Source of the DNA: Mitsuokella sp047974105
GTDB taxonomy: Bacteria > Bacillota > Negativicutes > Selenomonadales > Selenomonadaceae
NCBI RefSeq assembly: GCF_047974105.1
Contig: NZ_JBHYRS010000001.1
Coordinates: 124,001-188,000 of the forward strand
Direction: 5' to 3'
Length of the DNA stretch: 64,000 nucleotides
Shown here: piece by piece, positions 10,279 through 19,314 of the stretch
Layout of the letters: the number at the start of each line of letters is the position of its first letter
Position numbering within the stretch: position 1 is the first letter of the stretch
Made by a program: the position numbers and the translations under genes
The notes under the pieces: model-generated
What the model saw: the letters and a program-made list of their open reading frames with translations, nothing else
Told to the model about the DNA's origin: nothing
Databases searched by the model: none

Positions 10279-11223
10279 TTATAAAAAGCAGTCCCATAAC
10301 AATAGTATTTTCCTGCTGACAGGCATTTTCCATTTCATTAACTTAAATAGATTACTACGAACTATCTTTTTCAATGAAGAATATGAATTTTTTACCTCTG
10401 TATCATTTTTATCGTATCCGTACAATTTCATTTTCGATAATATTGTAAATTGAGATCGCAAGACATTCATCTCTGCATAATACGAAAATTCCGGTATATT
10501 TTCTTTTATAAACTTATATATCCTTTGAAATGCTTTTATATACTCAAAATCCCGCTTTGTAACCTTGCTCTTTGTCACACCGGAGTTATTTTGAAAATAA
10601 ATATACATAGGTTCATGGATCACTATTGTTTTCGGACTATGTACACACATAAAAAAAGCTGCCGAAACATCTTCAGATATGGTTCCTTCTATGAATCTAA
10701 AATTTTGTAAAATTTTCTTATCGATTAAGCGCCCGCATGTGCTAATAATGCTGGAATCTTCTCCATTCACCCGAAAAAAACGTTTCAGCATTCCTTTCGT
10801 ATCCTTAATGGTATACTGAACTTCCGTTATGTCCAAACTCACCGGTTCTTCATAATGAGTTTTACTAATCATACCTGTCATTGCGATAGGAGCGGAAGTC
10901 CTTCGAATTAATTTATATAATATTTCATACATCTGTGGGGCAATCCAATCATCACTATCAACAAAGTTAATATAATGTCCCCTTGCAATAGCCAGTCCAG
11001 CATTCCGCGCAGCCCCCGCTCCTGCATTCTCCTGATGAATCACTCTAACACGGTTATCTTCCTTCGCCCATCGGTCACAAAGCTCACCTGATTTGTCTGG
11101 AGAACCGTCATCTACCAGAATTAGTTCAATGTCTGAAAAGGTCTGTCCCAATATAGATTTCACACATCGATCTAAATATTTTTCCGCATTATATACTGGA
11201 ACAATCACGCTAATTTCTGGCAT
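10279..11223 (-). CDS. Glycosyltransferase family 2
   Basis: The 314-residue protein has the classic GT2 N-terminus: ISVIVPVYNAEKYLDRCV, then LVDDGSPDKSG (from about residue 36) and NFVDSDDW (about residue 92), which hold the nucleotide and metal ligands. It resembles WcaA/EpsJ-type enzymes that extend exopolysaccharide repeat units. The C-terminal third is basic and less conserved and probably contacts the lipid acceptor or membrane. A GGGAGG site lies upstream of the ATG. The sugar specificity is unknown. Confidence 0.88.
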   Translation of the reverse strand: MPEISVIVPVYNAEKYLDRCVKSILGQTFSDIELILVDDGSPDKSGELCDRWAKEDNRVRVIHQENAGAGAARNAGLAIARGHYINFVDSDDWIAPQMYEILYKLIRRTSAPIAMTGMISKTHYEEPVSLDITEVQYTIKDTKGMLKRFFRVNGEDSSIISTCGRLIDKKILQNFRFIEGTISEDVSAAFFMCVHSPKTIVIHEPMYIYFQNNSGVTKSKVTKRDFEYIKAFQRIYKFIKENIPEFSYYAEMNVLRSQFTILSKMKLYGYDKNDTEVKNSYSSLKKIVRSNLFKLMKWKMPVSRKILLLWDCFL

Positions 11224-11243
11224 CTAAACTGGCCTCCCATTGT

Positions 11244-12152
11244 TTACCGAGAAGATGAGCATACCTTCGCTAATTTTTCTATAATCTCTTTATCTACGTT
11301 CAAATCAAATTTACGTGCCATCAGAAACTTTGACTTTACCAGATTATCAAAATCATTCACTGTTAAGACATTCGGAGAATTTACAGGTCTGCCATCTCGA
11401 CTTGACCAATCAACATAATGAAGGTAATCATACCTATTCTCTTTATAAGGAGACATCATAAACAATGTTTGAAAGAAAGATTCATCTGGCGTTAGGCTGT
11501 GCCGATATCCCTCTGCATACCAGGGGTTTCTCTTCAAATAATCAAGCAGCCAACTCACAAAATTGTTTGTAATAGCAATCCACTGTGGGCCAAAATAAAA
11601 AGGAACTGTGGAAAATTTGTCTTTTCGCCGGAACACATTGTAGGTATGTGTCCACCCCCCCGACACTTCAATATAAGCACGTTTGATCACACGCTTTAAT
11701 ATGCTTCTTCCCATCATAAAATGAGGAAATTTCAATATATTGCGCTTATCTTTATGAGTCTCTTTTCTCTCTGTTCCGTATTGATAAGATGGCCAGTAGC
11801 TAATAAAGTTATTTCCTTTATTTTTTTGGAAATAGTCTAAGATATATTCTGCTGATTTTATCGGAAAATCTTGCCCGCTGCAAAGCCAGTAATAATCAAA
11901 TCTTTTTTCTTTATACGCTAATCGAATAAGATTGAGAGTGGCTTCAATCATAGAAAAGCCACTCCACTTAACATCAACACGAAGATGATCTGGTAAAATA
12001 TGAATATCCTGTCTCATTTCTATCTGATTAACGATATCAGCCTTTTTATCCATATGGATAAAAAATTCGATATCCGGATGTTCCATTATATCCAGAAACA
12101 TATTGATCTGCTCTGCATTTTTATGACAGAGTAGCAATATTGCTAATTTCAT
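11244..12152 (-). CDS. GT14 (core-2/I-branching-type) glycosyltransferase
   Basis: The 302-residue protein begins LAILLLCHKNAEQINMFLD and has the segments FFIHMDKKADI, WLCSGQDFPIKS and a late SLTPDESFFQTL, which together are the signature of the bacterial GT14 family related to core-2/I-branching beta-1,6-N-acetylglucosaminyltransferases. It probably adds a GlcNAc or xylose branch to the repeat unit. The gene lies 20 bp after its upstream neighbour's stop and is AT-rich. The donor is inferred from the family only. Confidence 0.85.
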   Translation of the reverse strand: MKLAILLLCHKNAEQINMFLDIMEHPDIEFFIHMDKKADIVNQIEMRQDIHILPDHLRVDVKWSGFSMIEATLNLIRLAYKEKRFDYYWLCSGQDFPIKSAEYILDYFQKNKGNNFISYWPSYQYGTERKETHKDKRNILKFPHFMMGRSILKRVIKRAYIEVSGGWTHTYNVFRRKDKFSTVPFYFGPQWIAITNNFVSWLLDYLKRNPWYAEGYRHSLTPDESFFQTLFMMSPYKENRYDYLHYVDWSSRDGRPVNSPNVLTVNDFDNLVKSKFLMARKFDLNVDKEIIEKLAKVCSSSR

Positions 12153-12176
12153 TACCAGATTTCCCTTCCATCAAAT

Positions 12177-12956
12177 TTATTTGTAATGCTTTTTAATGCC
12201 ATTTATCAGGTAAAAGGTAAAATAGTACGCAGCTTGTAAAAGAGATAATTTCTGACTCTCTCGATAAACCTTCCAAGTCCACACCAGACTTTTCTTCTTA
12301 TCTCCTGAAAGCGACTCGTCAGACAGGCGATACCTCGCAAGATCTTCAGGCAAGGAATATGCCCTCTGCCCGTATTCACACAGGATATTGAGCCATGTAA
12401 TATAGTCTTCATGCTTATCCGGTGGCATCTCAATATGCGGAATCTGAACACGGTCAATCATGACAGTCAGGCAGCCAATATCATTGCCCTTTAACAGCTT
12501 CCTATAGTCGACAAACTCCTTTGTACGAACCAGTCGGACCGGCTGTTCCGGCGACTTTTTAAACTGACTGTACCAAGTATAGGTAAAGGCATATTGATGT
12601 TCCTGCATAAACACCAGTTGCTTTGTCAGTTTTTCCGGCAGCCAAAGGTCATCACTATCTAGGAAAGCAATGTACCGGCCTTTCGCAAGGGCAATACCTG
12701 TGTTGCGGGCCTTAGCTACACCGCTGTTTTCCAACAGGCGCACGTAGCGGATTCTCGCATCATGAAAGGATTCCACAATGTCTGCTAAGGGTTCGCTGGA
12801 ACAATCGTCAATGACCAGTAATTCCCAATCAGCAAAAGTCTGCGCTGTGACCGATTTGATACTCTCAGCCAGTGTTGCCCTGCAGTTATAAGCAGGCATA
12901 ATCACGCTGACCGTAACGGCAAATTCAGGTGAGTTCTCTTTATGCATAGGCAACAC
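12177..12956 (-). CDS. Glycosyltransferase family 2
   Basis: The 259-residue GT2 protein has VSVIMPAYNCRATL near residue 17, VIDDCSSEP near residue 48 and FLDSDDLW near residue 97, so the GT-A nucleotide-binding and DXD features are intact. I kept the TTG at 12956 because AGGGAGA lies 10 bp upstream; an ATG three codons later is the alternative and lies about 19 bp from that site. This is the first gene after the sharp drop in GC content near 13 kb, so it marks the proximal end of the variable block. Confidence 0.82.
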   Translation of the reverse strand: MLPMHKENSPEFAVTVSVIMPAYNCRATLAESIKSVTAQTFADWELLVIDDCSSEPLADIVESFHDARIRYVRLLENSGVAKARNTGIALAKGRYIAFLDSDDLWLPEKLTKQLVFMQEHQYAFTYTWYSQFKKSPEQPVRLVRTKEFVDYRKLLKGNDIGCLTVMIDRVQIPHIEMPPDKHEDYITWLNILCEYGQRAYSLPEDLARYRLSDESLSGDKKKSLVWTWKVYRESQKLSLLQAAYYFTFYLINGIKKHYK

Positions 12957-12997
12957 CGCACGGTCTCCCTATGCGAGGAATAGCTAATCGATTATGA

Positions 12998-13846
12998 TTA
13001 GTTATTGCCCCCCCCCGAATTCTTGCTCATGGTTCTCAATGCCTTACTGAACAGAAGGCTTCGTAAGCTGTCTGGTGCCATGGATGCTCCTAATCTGACG
13101 AATACGCCAAGTAGATATTGTCTCCCTGAGATGAAGCCGGTTCGATGCATGTACTGCAGAAGATGGCGCTGGGACAGGAAGTATTTCCATCCCCCGCGTC
13201 TCTTGTACATGTCACTTCCCGCCCGCATCCAGAGCAGCGGTTCCTGGATATTGCAGCCCTGCAGGCCCTGCTGGAGCATGCGGATCCAGAGGTAGTAGTC
13301 TTCGAGCAGGAAAAAGTCCTGGTAGCCGCCCGCTGCTTCGACGTGGCTTTTTTTGTACATGATGCAGGGATGGTTGAAGGGATTCCGCTTTTTCGCAAAG
13401 GCGAGGATTTCTCTTTGGTGCTCCGGCACGATGCGTCTGGCGTAGACGTGCTCTTTGGTACCGGTGAATTCCTCGACGATGCCGCTTATGAGGCTGTACT
13501 CGGGGTGGCTTTCAAAGAGCTGCAGCTGGCGCTCGCAGCGGTCGCTGCGGCTGATGTCGTCGGAGTCCATGCGCGCGATGAGTTCATGTCTGCACATTTT
13601 CATGCCGAAGTTCAGCGCACGGCCAAGGCCCTGATTTTCAAGAAGCCGGCAGACGCGCAGCCTTTTGCCGAATTTGGCCTGCATCTCCGCGATGACTGTA
13701 TCGAGCTCTTTTGTCAGCGGGCCGTCGCAGACGAGCACAAAATCGTCCGTTGGCACGGTCTGGCCGTAGATGCTCTGCATGCTTTCGCGCAGGTACTCCG
13801 GCTTTTCCTTATGGTAGACGGACATCAAAACAGAATACGGACTCAT
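12998..13846 (-). CDS. Glycosyltransferase family 2 (AmsE/WcaA-like)
   Basis: The 282-residue protein has the GT2 start SVLMSVYHKEKPEYL, FVLVCDGP and IARMDSDDIS with the DXD-type motif near residue 95, followed by an HPCIMYKKS acceptor-region motif seen in AmsE-like enzymes. It begins 4 bp inside the end of the WbaP gene, so the two are translationally coupled, and it probably adds the second sugar. It is GC-rich like the conserved part of the locus. Its last codons run through a nine-base homopolymer (poly-G on the coding strand), so the C-terminal tail is prone to slippage. Confidence 0.85.
   Translation of the reverse strand: MSPYSVLMSVYHKEKPEYLRESMQSIYGQTVPTDDFVLVCDGPLTKELDTVIAEMQAKFGKRLRVCRLLENQGLGRALNFGMKMCRHELIARMDSDDISRSDRCERQLQLFESHPEYSLISGIVEEFTGTKEHVYARRIVPEHQREILAFAKKRNPFNHPCIMYKKSHVEAAGGYQDFFLLEDYYLWIRMLQQGLQGCNIQEPLLWMRAGSDMYKRRGGWKYFLSQRHLLQYMHRTGFISGRQYLLGVFVRLGASMAPDSLRSLLFSKALRTMSKNSGGGNN
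13008..13016. repeat. Poly-C(9) homopolymer at the end of a glycosyltransferase gene
   Basis: Nine consecutive C on the plus strand encode a Gly-rich tail just before the stop codon of the glycosyltransferase. One base fewer would extend the protein by roughly 18 residues; one base more would end it at about the same place. Confidence 0.9.
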
Positions 13847-15249
13847 ACTTCTTTCCCCTGTTTCTCCCGCTTTTTCTCTGCCGTGTAGTCCTGAAGGTTC
13901 AGGTCGAGTTTGTCGAGGTCGACGGCGCCTTCGGTGGCACTTTTGGTGACGAGGATTTTGATGGTCTGGATCATGATGACGAAGTCTTCGACGATGCTGT
14001 AGTTTTCGATGTACATGAGGTCGTAGACGAGTTTGTCGTAGGGCGTGGTGTTGTATTTGGCGAAGACCTGTGCGAGGCCTGTGATGCCGGGCTTGACGTT
14101 GTGGCGATAGGCGTACTCGGGATTTTTCGCGGTGAACTGCTCGACGAAGTACGGACGCTCGGGGCGCGGGCCGACGAGGCTCATGTCGCCGTTGAGGACG
14201 TTCCAGATCTGCGGCAGCTCGTCAAGGCGCGTCGCGCGGATGAAGGCACCGACTTTCGTGATGCGCGGGTCGTGGTCCGTCGCGAGCTGCGGGCCCGAGT
14301 ATTTCTCGGCGTCGACGCGCATCGAGCGGAACTTGTAGACCTTGTAGGGTTTGCCGAAGCGGCCCGTGCGGACCTGGCTGTAGAGCGCAGGGCCGTGGTC
14401 CTCGAGCTTGATGGCGATGGCCGTGGCGAGCATGAACGGCAGCGCGATGACAAAGGCAATGCCCGCGAGCACGATGTCGACCGTGCGCTTGACGGCGCGG
14501 TCCTCGACGCTCAGGCGCAGGCTGCGCGGCCGGAAGACCGGCACATCGTCAATGCGCTGCAGCTTTGCACCGTTGCAGAAGACCTCGTAGGCACTCGGGA
14601 TGACAAAGGGCTGGATTTCCTTGTCCGTGCAGTAGTTGACGATTTCCGCCTTGACGGGAATCGGGATGTCGGAGCAGATGATGATGACATCCGTGTGCAG
14701 CAGGTCCGCTTCTCTCTTCCAGTCGGCGTGCGGCCCCATGACGACCTGATGCAGCTCGAGGCCAAGCTGGGGCTGGGCGCTCATGCGGTAGTAGACGTGG
14801 CGGCACTGCTCCTCGTTGCCGATAATCAGGGTGCGGCGGTCGCGGTGCAGGCCCTGCTCGCAGCGCTGCGTGACGCGTTTCCAAAGGGCGAGCAGGACGA
14901 ACTCGACGCCGGTGCTGACGACGGCCAGCACACGCGAGTACGCGAATTCATGGATGAAGAAGCTCAGGGCCATGATCATGACGAGCACGAGGAACAGGCT
15001 CACGGCGAGGCCGATGAGGACTTCGCTGAAACGCTTGTGTTCGATGGTGTAGAGACCGTTGATGGAAAACATCATGATGGTCAGCAGGATGACGACGGGC
15101 AGCATGCCGGAGTAAAGCACGGCATGAGCTTCGAAGGTACCGGTGGCCAGGATGAGCGCGGCACTGAGGCCATACGCGATGACGATGATGGCGATATCGC
15201 CGAGAAGATGTAAGATTTTACGCGATTTTGGATAAACGCGGGTCTTCAT
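13843..15249 (-). CDS. Undecaprenyl-phosphate sugar phosphotransferase (WbaP/EPS initiating transferase)
   Basis: The 468-residue polyprenyl glycosylphosphotransferase starts the repeat unit by moving a sugar-1-phosphate onto undecaprenyl phosphate. The first 130 residues hold four hydrophobic helices, followed by a soluble Rossmann-like domain (TLIIGNEEQC), then a further membrane segment (VDIVLAGIAFVIALPF). The catalytic block follows, with YKVYKFRSMRVDAE, TRLDELPQIWNVL, SLVGPRPERP and KPGITGLAQV. These are hallmark motifs of the bacterial sugar transferase family. It follows the BY-kinase gene by 15 bp and overlaps the next glycosyltransferase by 4 bp. Galactose-1-P or glucose-1-P are likely donors. 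Confidence 0.92.
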   Translation of the reverse strand: MKTRVYPKSRKILHLLGDIAIIVIAYGLSAALILATGTFEAHAVLYSGMLPVVILLTIMMFSINGLYTIEHKRFSEVLIGLAVSLFLVLVMIMALSFFIHEFAYSRVLAVVSTGVEFVLLALWKRVTQRCEQGLHRDRRTLIIGNEEQCRHVYYRMSAQPQLGLELHQVVMGPHADWKREADLLHTDVIIICSDIPIPVKAEIVNYCTDKEIQPFVIPSAYEVFCNGAKLQRIDDVPVFRPRSLRLSVEDRAVKRTVDIVLAGIAFVIALPFMLATAIAIKLEDHGPALYSQVRTGRFGKPYKVYKFRSMRVDAEKYSGPQLATDHDPRITKVGAFIRATRLDELPQIWNVLNGDMSLVGPRPERPYFVEQFTAKNPEYAYRHNVKPGITGLAQVFAKYNTTPYDKLVYDLMYIENYSIVEDFVIMIQTIKILVTKSATEGAVDLDKLDLNLQDYTAEKKREKQGKEV

Positions 15250-15264
15250 GCACTCAATCCTTTC

Positions 15265-15963
15265 TTATTTATTGCGCTTATGCTTGACGTGGTTTTCGTC
15301 GTAATAGTAATAGTAGTAATAATTGCCCTGATGCTGCTGCGGGACCTTGTTGAGGATGACGCCGAGGATGTTGACGTGGGCTTTCTCGAGCAGGGCTTTG
15401 GCCTGACGGCCTTCGTCGGGGCTGATGTCGCCGCTGCCGACGACGAGGATGACGCCGTCGGTCTGGCTGCCGAGCACGGCGGCATCGGTGACGACGAGAA
15501 TCGGCGGCATGTCGAGGAAGACGTAGTCGTATTCGGCCTCGGCCTCTTTTAAAAGCTCCTGCATTTTCGCGGAGCCTAAAAGCTCGGCGGGGTTCGGCGG
15601 CACGGGGCCGCTCGTGACGACGTCGAGGTTCTGGGCGATGTCGTGCTGGATGACGTCTTTGAGGCTCAGATTGTCGGCGAAGCAGTTGCTGAGGCCGCGG
15701 TTTTCCAGGCCGAAGCGGCGGTGCAGCACGGGACGGCGCATATCGGCGTCGATGAGCAGCACGCGCTTGTTGTCCTGCCCCATGACGAGGGCGAGGTTGA
15801 TATCGGTCGTGGACTTGCCTTCGCTCGGGACGGCTGAGGTGAAGACGACGCTCTTGATGGTCTTATCGGCACTGGCAAACTGCAGGTTCGTGCGGATGGC
15901 GCGGTAGGCCTCGGAAATCGGCGAGAGCTTGTCGCGCTCGGTGATGAATGAGATATCGGCCAT
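15265..15963 (-). CDS. Capsular tyrosine-protein kinase (CpsD/CapB BY-kinase)
   Basis: The 232-residue cytoplasmic kinase has EAYRAIRTNL (18-27), Walker A in SAVPSEGKST (43-52), Walker A' in LLIDADMRRP (69-78), Walker B in VFLDMPP, and a C-terminal cluster of seven consecutive tyrosines in NYYYYYYYDE that is the autophosphorylation site. It works with the separate Wzz protein encoded just upstream, as CpsC/CpsD do in Gram-positives, rather than as a fused Wzc. The ATG at 15963 overlaps the Wzz stop (TAATG) and follows AAAGGTGGG. The nearby CpsB phosphatase should reverse the modification. Confidence 0.93.
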   Translation of the reverse strand: MADISFITERDKLSPISEAYRAIRTNLQFASADKTIKSVVFTSAVPSEGKSTTDINLALVMGQDNKRVLLIDADMRRPVLHRRFGLENRGLSNCFADNLSLKDVIQHDIAQNLDVVTSGPVPPNPAELLGSAKMQELLKEAEAEYDYVFLDMPPILVVTDAAVLGSQTDGVILVVGSGDISPDEGRQAKALLEKAHVNILGVILNKVPQQHQGNYYYYYYYDENHVKHKRNK

Positions 15964-17417
15964 TATTTGCCCACCTTTCTCTTGAGTCGTTCCCAAAGGC
16001 TCGTCTGCCCCGGGACTTTTTTCTTCGTCGTGTCCGCGTCGGGAATCATGCCGAGCACGGGCAGGCCGAGCTCTTTCTCGATGTCCTCAGCGGTGCGCAG
16101 CTTGCGGTAGAGCATGGCGTGGGCAATGACGCCGCCCATGCCGACGAGCAGGCCGAGCACACCGGCAATGGCCATGACGAGCAGTTTGCGCGGCTTGACG
16201 GGTCTTTCGGGAAGCGTCGCTTCGTCGACGACCTGGACTTCATTTGGCACCATGACTTCGGCGATTTTGGCTTCTTCAAGGCGTTTGGCGAGCATGACGT
16301 AGATTTCGTTCGTGACGTCGACGTCGCGCTTGACGCGCACGTAGCCTTCTTCTTTTTCCGGCAGCGAGGCGATCAGGGCCTCGTTTTCGGCGTCCATCTT
16401 GGCGAGGGCTTCGGCCTTGCTGTTCGCGACGGCGATGGCGGCTTCGTCCTTGAATTTATCGGCGAGCAGGCCCTGCTGCACGGGGCTTGAGGACGGTGCC
16501 TGCTGCGCGACGATTTTGCTGATTTCGTCGTTCAGAGACTGCTGGGCCTGGGCAATCTGATTGTCGACTTCCTGCATTTTCGGGTGTTCGTCGGTGAATT
16601 TGCCGGCGTAGCTGGCCTTCGTGGCTTCAAGCTGCGCGAGCTGCGTCTTGTACTGCTGGATGGCCGGGCTATCGGCGATGGAAACGCCCGCGGAGTCGAG
16701 CTGCGAGTTGACGCTCTTGAGGCCGGCCTGCGCCGTCTCGAGGTTCAGCTGGTTCTCGGCCTTGGCCTTGTCGACGATGTTGAGTTTTTCCGTGACCTGC
16801 TTCATCTGGTCGTCGGTCGAGTACATCTTGTTTTCGGCCTGATATTTCTGGAGCTTGTCCTCGGCCTTCGTGAGTTCTTCCTTGGCGTCGCCGAGACGCT
16901 GCTCTAAGAACTCGCGCGTGTCCTTCTGTTCCTCATGGCTGAGGTCCGTCAGACGCTGGATGAAGCCCTGCACGAGCAGGCTGTTGGCTTCCTGGGCCTG
17001 CTCTGGCGACTTGCCCGTCACGGATACCTGCAGGATTTCCGTGTCTTTGTAGGGCTTGGTGACGATATGGCCCTGGACGTAGGCTTCGTAGGTCGGCAGT
17101 TTGCCCTTTTTGTCGGGCTCTTCGGTCGCCTCGATGACCGGCATGACGACGTTGCGGCTCTTTAAAATCTCGGCATCGGTCATCATGCGCTGCTTGTCGT
17201 TCGCGGCGTTGCCGGACGGCAGATTTGCGAGAATCGAGTCGCCGAGTCCCTTTTGCTGCTTGATGCGCAAAAGCGAGTCGGACTGATAGACGGGATGGGC
17301 GAAAAAAAGGTAGATGCCGCCCGCGGCGAGAAAGGCTGCGGTCGTCGCCGCGACTTTCTTCTTGTTGGCCATGACGACCTGGGCGAGCTCTCTGAGGTCA
17401 ATGGTGATTTCTTCCAA
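15963..17417 (-). CDS. Polysaccharide co-polymerase (Wzz/chain-length determinant)
   Basis: The 484-residue protein has a Wzz domain with a first membrane helix near residues 22-40, a long periplasmic coiled-coil region rich in Gln, Glu and Lys (about 140-330), the proline-rich segment LPERPVKPRK, and a second membrane helix near 411-434. It ends in a 50-residue cytoplasmic tail that should activate the kinase encoded next. It controls chain length and links polymerase to export. The start codon is TTG with AGAGGAAG upstream. The gene is GC-rich and its stop overlaps the kinase start by one base. Confidence 0.9.
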   Translation of the reverse strand: MEEITIDLRELAQVVMANKKKVAATTAAFLAAGGIYLFFAHPVYQSDSLLRIKQQKGLGDSILANLPSGNAANDKQRMMTDAEILKSRNVVMPVIEATEEPDKKGKLPTYEAYVQGHIVTKPYKDTEILQVSVTGKSPEQAQEANSLLVQGFIQRLTDLSHEEQKDTREFLEQRLGDAKEELTKAEDKLQKYQAENKMYSTDDQMKQVTEKLNIVDKAKAENQLNLETAQAGLKSVNSQLDSAGVSIADSPAIQQYKTQLAQLEATKASYAGKFTDEHPKMQEVDNQIAQAQQSLNDEISKIVAQQAPSSSPVQQGLLADKFKDEAAIAVANSKAEALAKMDAENEALIASLPEKEEGYVRVKRDVDVTNEIYVMLAKRLEEAKIAEVMVPNEVQVVDEATLPERPVKPRKLLVMAIAGVLGLLVGMGGVIAHAMLYRKLRTAEDIEKELGLPVLGMIPDADTTKKKVPGQTSLWERLKRKVGK

Positions 17418-17471
17418 GCTGTTCTTCCTCTCTTATCTCAGAATGATAAGCATGCGCGTGCTTATCGCTTA

Positions 17472-18362
17472 TTAATTGTCGTCGAGATTGTCCTTGACTT
17501 CGGTGATCATGTAGATGCTGCTGAGGATCGGCGCGATGTCGCGGGCAAAGTCGATGCGGTTGTTGCGCGTCATGTAGAGAAGGTCGCCTTCGCGCATGAC
17601 GTAGTTCTCGGACATATCGCCCGTGCGCAGCATATTGTTGAGGTTGATCTTGATGAGCGACTGCGGCTCGTCCTGATGAATCAGGTAGACTTTTTTCTTG
17701 GCCGTGTCGCGCGTGAAGCCTTCGGCCGCGCCGATGGCGTCGATGACGGTGTGAGACTTCTCAAGCTCCACGGCACCGGGCTTCTTGACCTCGCCAAAGA
17801 CGTAGACGCGCGTGCGGCCGAGCTTCGTGATGTTGACGGCGACGTCGGGCGAGACGATATAGCGCGAAAGGCCGTAGGTCAGGACGTTCGTGAACTCGCT
17901 GACGGTCATGCCCTCGGCGTGAATCTCACCGACGAGCGGAAAGGAAACATTCCCATCGGGACGCACGGTAAACGGCGTCTGGTTCGCCGAGGAATTGCCG
18001 AGGTCCTGCTGCTGCGTCACGACGATGTTGAGCTGGTCGCCGGCGCGCAGCAGATAATCCTTGGTGTTGAGTGCGGGCGAAGCCTCGGGGCGCGGCGTCG
18101 CGGCCTCGACCTGCTTGATGATGTCGGATTCCCTGAGCTTTTTCTGCTTTTTTGGCTTTTGGGCCTTGGCAGACTGAGCTGCGGCTGCCTGCGTTCCCTG
18201 AGCTGCCTGAACCGGCTGGACTGGCTGCGCGGACTGGGCCGCGGCCATATCGGCGGCGACGCGGCTCGGGTCCTCGTAGGAATATGAAGAAGAGGCGGCG
18301 AAAACTTCGGGCGCGCTGAGGGCCAGACAGACGGCCAGCGCGAGCATGGATTTTTTAAGCAA
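17472..18362 (-). CDS. Outer-membrane polysaccharide export protein (Wza-like, SLBB)
   Basis: With a TTG start at 18362, chosen because AGGAAGGGA lies 7 bp upstream, the product is 296 residues. A signal peptide ending at about residue 22 (APEVFA) leads into an Ala/Gln/Pro-rich linker, then a poly-export domain (YLLRAGDQLNIVV to about VSPDVAVNI) and one SLBB domain (TRVYVFGEVKKPGAVEL). There is no lipobox, unlike E. coli Wza. It should form the periplasmic/outer-membrane conduit for the polysaccharide and is a strong sign of a diderm cell. The frame stays open further upstream into cpsB, but that part has no start signal. Confidence 0.87.
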   Translation of the reverse strand: MLKKSMLALAVCLALSAPEVFAASSSYSYEDPSRVAADMAAAQSAQPVQPVQAAQGTQAAAAQSAKAQKPKKQKKLRESDIIKQVEAATPRPEASPALNTKDYLLRAGDQLNIVVTQQQDLGNSSANQTPFTVRPDGNVSFPLVGEIHAEGMTVSEFTNVLTYGLSRYIVSPDVAVNITKLGRTRVYVFGEVKKPGAVELEKSHTVIDAIGAAEGFTRDTAKKKVYLIHQDEPQSLIKINLNNMLRTGDMSENYVMREGDLLYMTRNNRIDFARDIAPILSSIYMITEVKDNLDDN

Positions 18363-18430
18363 GATACGTTCCCTTCCTAATATATAGATAGAGATGAATG
18401 CGGATTGATAATTGATAAGTTCGGCTGCGT

Positions 18431-19222
18431 TCAGCCAAACAGGCGGCTGAAGAAGCCTTTTTTCTTTTTTTGCCATTTTTGCGGGACGTCGGGATAGAGC
18501 ACTCTGCCCTTCAGTATGAACTGGGCATTGGCTTCGGCCTGCTGCCAGAGGCTTTCTTTTTTCTCTTTGGCCGCGAGTTTGTCGAGGACTTCATGGGCCT
18601 CGCGCAAATCCGTCGTGCGGAATTCGACGCGGTGGCCGTCGCTGCCGAGGAAGTGAATGAGGCCGTTATGATAGAGTTCTTCGACGCGCGTCTGGCATTT
18701 CGGACCGAAATAGCCCGTGAAGCTGCCCGCGTTGCACTGGTAGAGGATGCCCTTTTCGGCCCAGCTCAGCAGGCGCTCCTTGTCGGCTAAAATTTGCGGG
18801 AAACGCTCGATATGCGCGAGGACAGGCCAAAAGCCCCGCAGCTGCAGGGCAAAAAGCATATGTTCCGCGATGTCGGGCTGGGTCTGGTCCGTGAACTCAA
18901 GCAGCACATAGGGGCTGCCCGCCAGGCAGTAGTCGCGCGAGCCCTTTTCGAGAAAGCGCATGACGTCGCCGTTGAACTCGATTTCCGCGCCCGTATGGAT
19001 ACGGATGGGAATTTGCTGCTCCTGTGCGGCCCTCTTCAGTTCTTCGGCCTTTTCCTCAATCGTCTGCCACGCGGGAATGACGCCGTGCCGGTTGACATGC
19101 GGCGTCGCGATGATGTCCGTGACGCCCGAAGCGACGGACGTGCGCAGCATCGCTAGGGACATTTCCATATTTTCGGAGCCGTCGTCGATATTCGGCAGAA
19201 TGTGGGAGTGAATGTCAATCAT
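18431..19222 (-). CDS. Tyrosine-protein phosphatase (CpsB/CapC, PHP domain)
   Basis: The 263-residue protein is a PHP-family metal-dependent phosphatase. H5 and H7 in DIHSHILPNIDDG, H42 in IATPHV, a Glu in GAEIEF, and the late AHIERFP and GSDGHR motifs are the expected metal ligands. It should dephosphorylate the tyrosine cluster of the capsular kinase. It is the first gene of the capsule operon, with a promoter at 19315-19343 and a leader of about 85 nt that contains an inverted repeat. The C-terminus ends in a Lys-rich tail, KKKKGFFSRLFG. Confidence 0.92.
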   Translation of the reverse strand: MIDIHSHILPNIDDGSENMEMSLAMLRTSVASGVTDIIATPHVNRHGVIPAWQTIEEKAEELKRAAQEQQIPIRIHTGAEIEFNGDVMRFLEKGSRDYCLAGSPYVLLEFTDQTQPDIAEHMLFALQLRGFWPVLAHIERFPQILADKERLLSWAEKGILYQCNAGSFTGYFGPKCQTRVEELYHNGLIHFLGSDGHRVEFRTTDLREAHEVLDKLAAKEKKESLWQQAEANAQFILKGRVLYPDVPQKWQKKKKGFFSRLFG

Positions 19223-19284
19223 TTATCAAATCGTTCCTTAATGTAAAAGATGTATTGCAAAATGATTTATCTCAGTGTATAAAG

Positions 19285-19304
19285 CATACTGTTTTGACAG
19301 TATG
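19285..19304. promoter_or_regulatory. Inverted repeat in the capsule operon leader
   Basis: CATACTG at 19285-19291 and CAGTATG at 19298-19304 form a perfect 7-bp inverted repeat around a 6-nt spacer, just downstream of the capsule promoter. It could be an operator or a small RNA hairpin. Confidence 0.55.
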
Positions 19305-19314
19305 AACGCTTATT

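Noticed and set aside
13711..15213. A 500-codon plus-strand open frame opposite the WbaP gene
   Set aside because: The minus-strand frame has all sugar-transferase motifs. The plus-strand translation is rich in Asp, Val and Arg with no motif or ribosome-binding site, as expected for antisense of GC-rich coding DNA.
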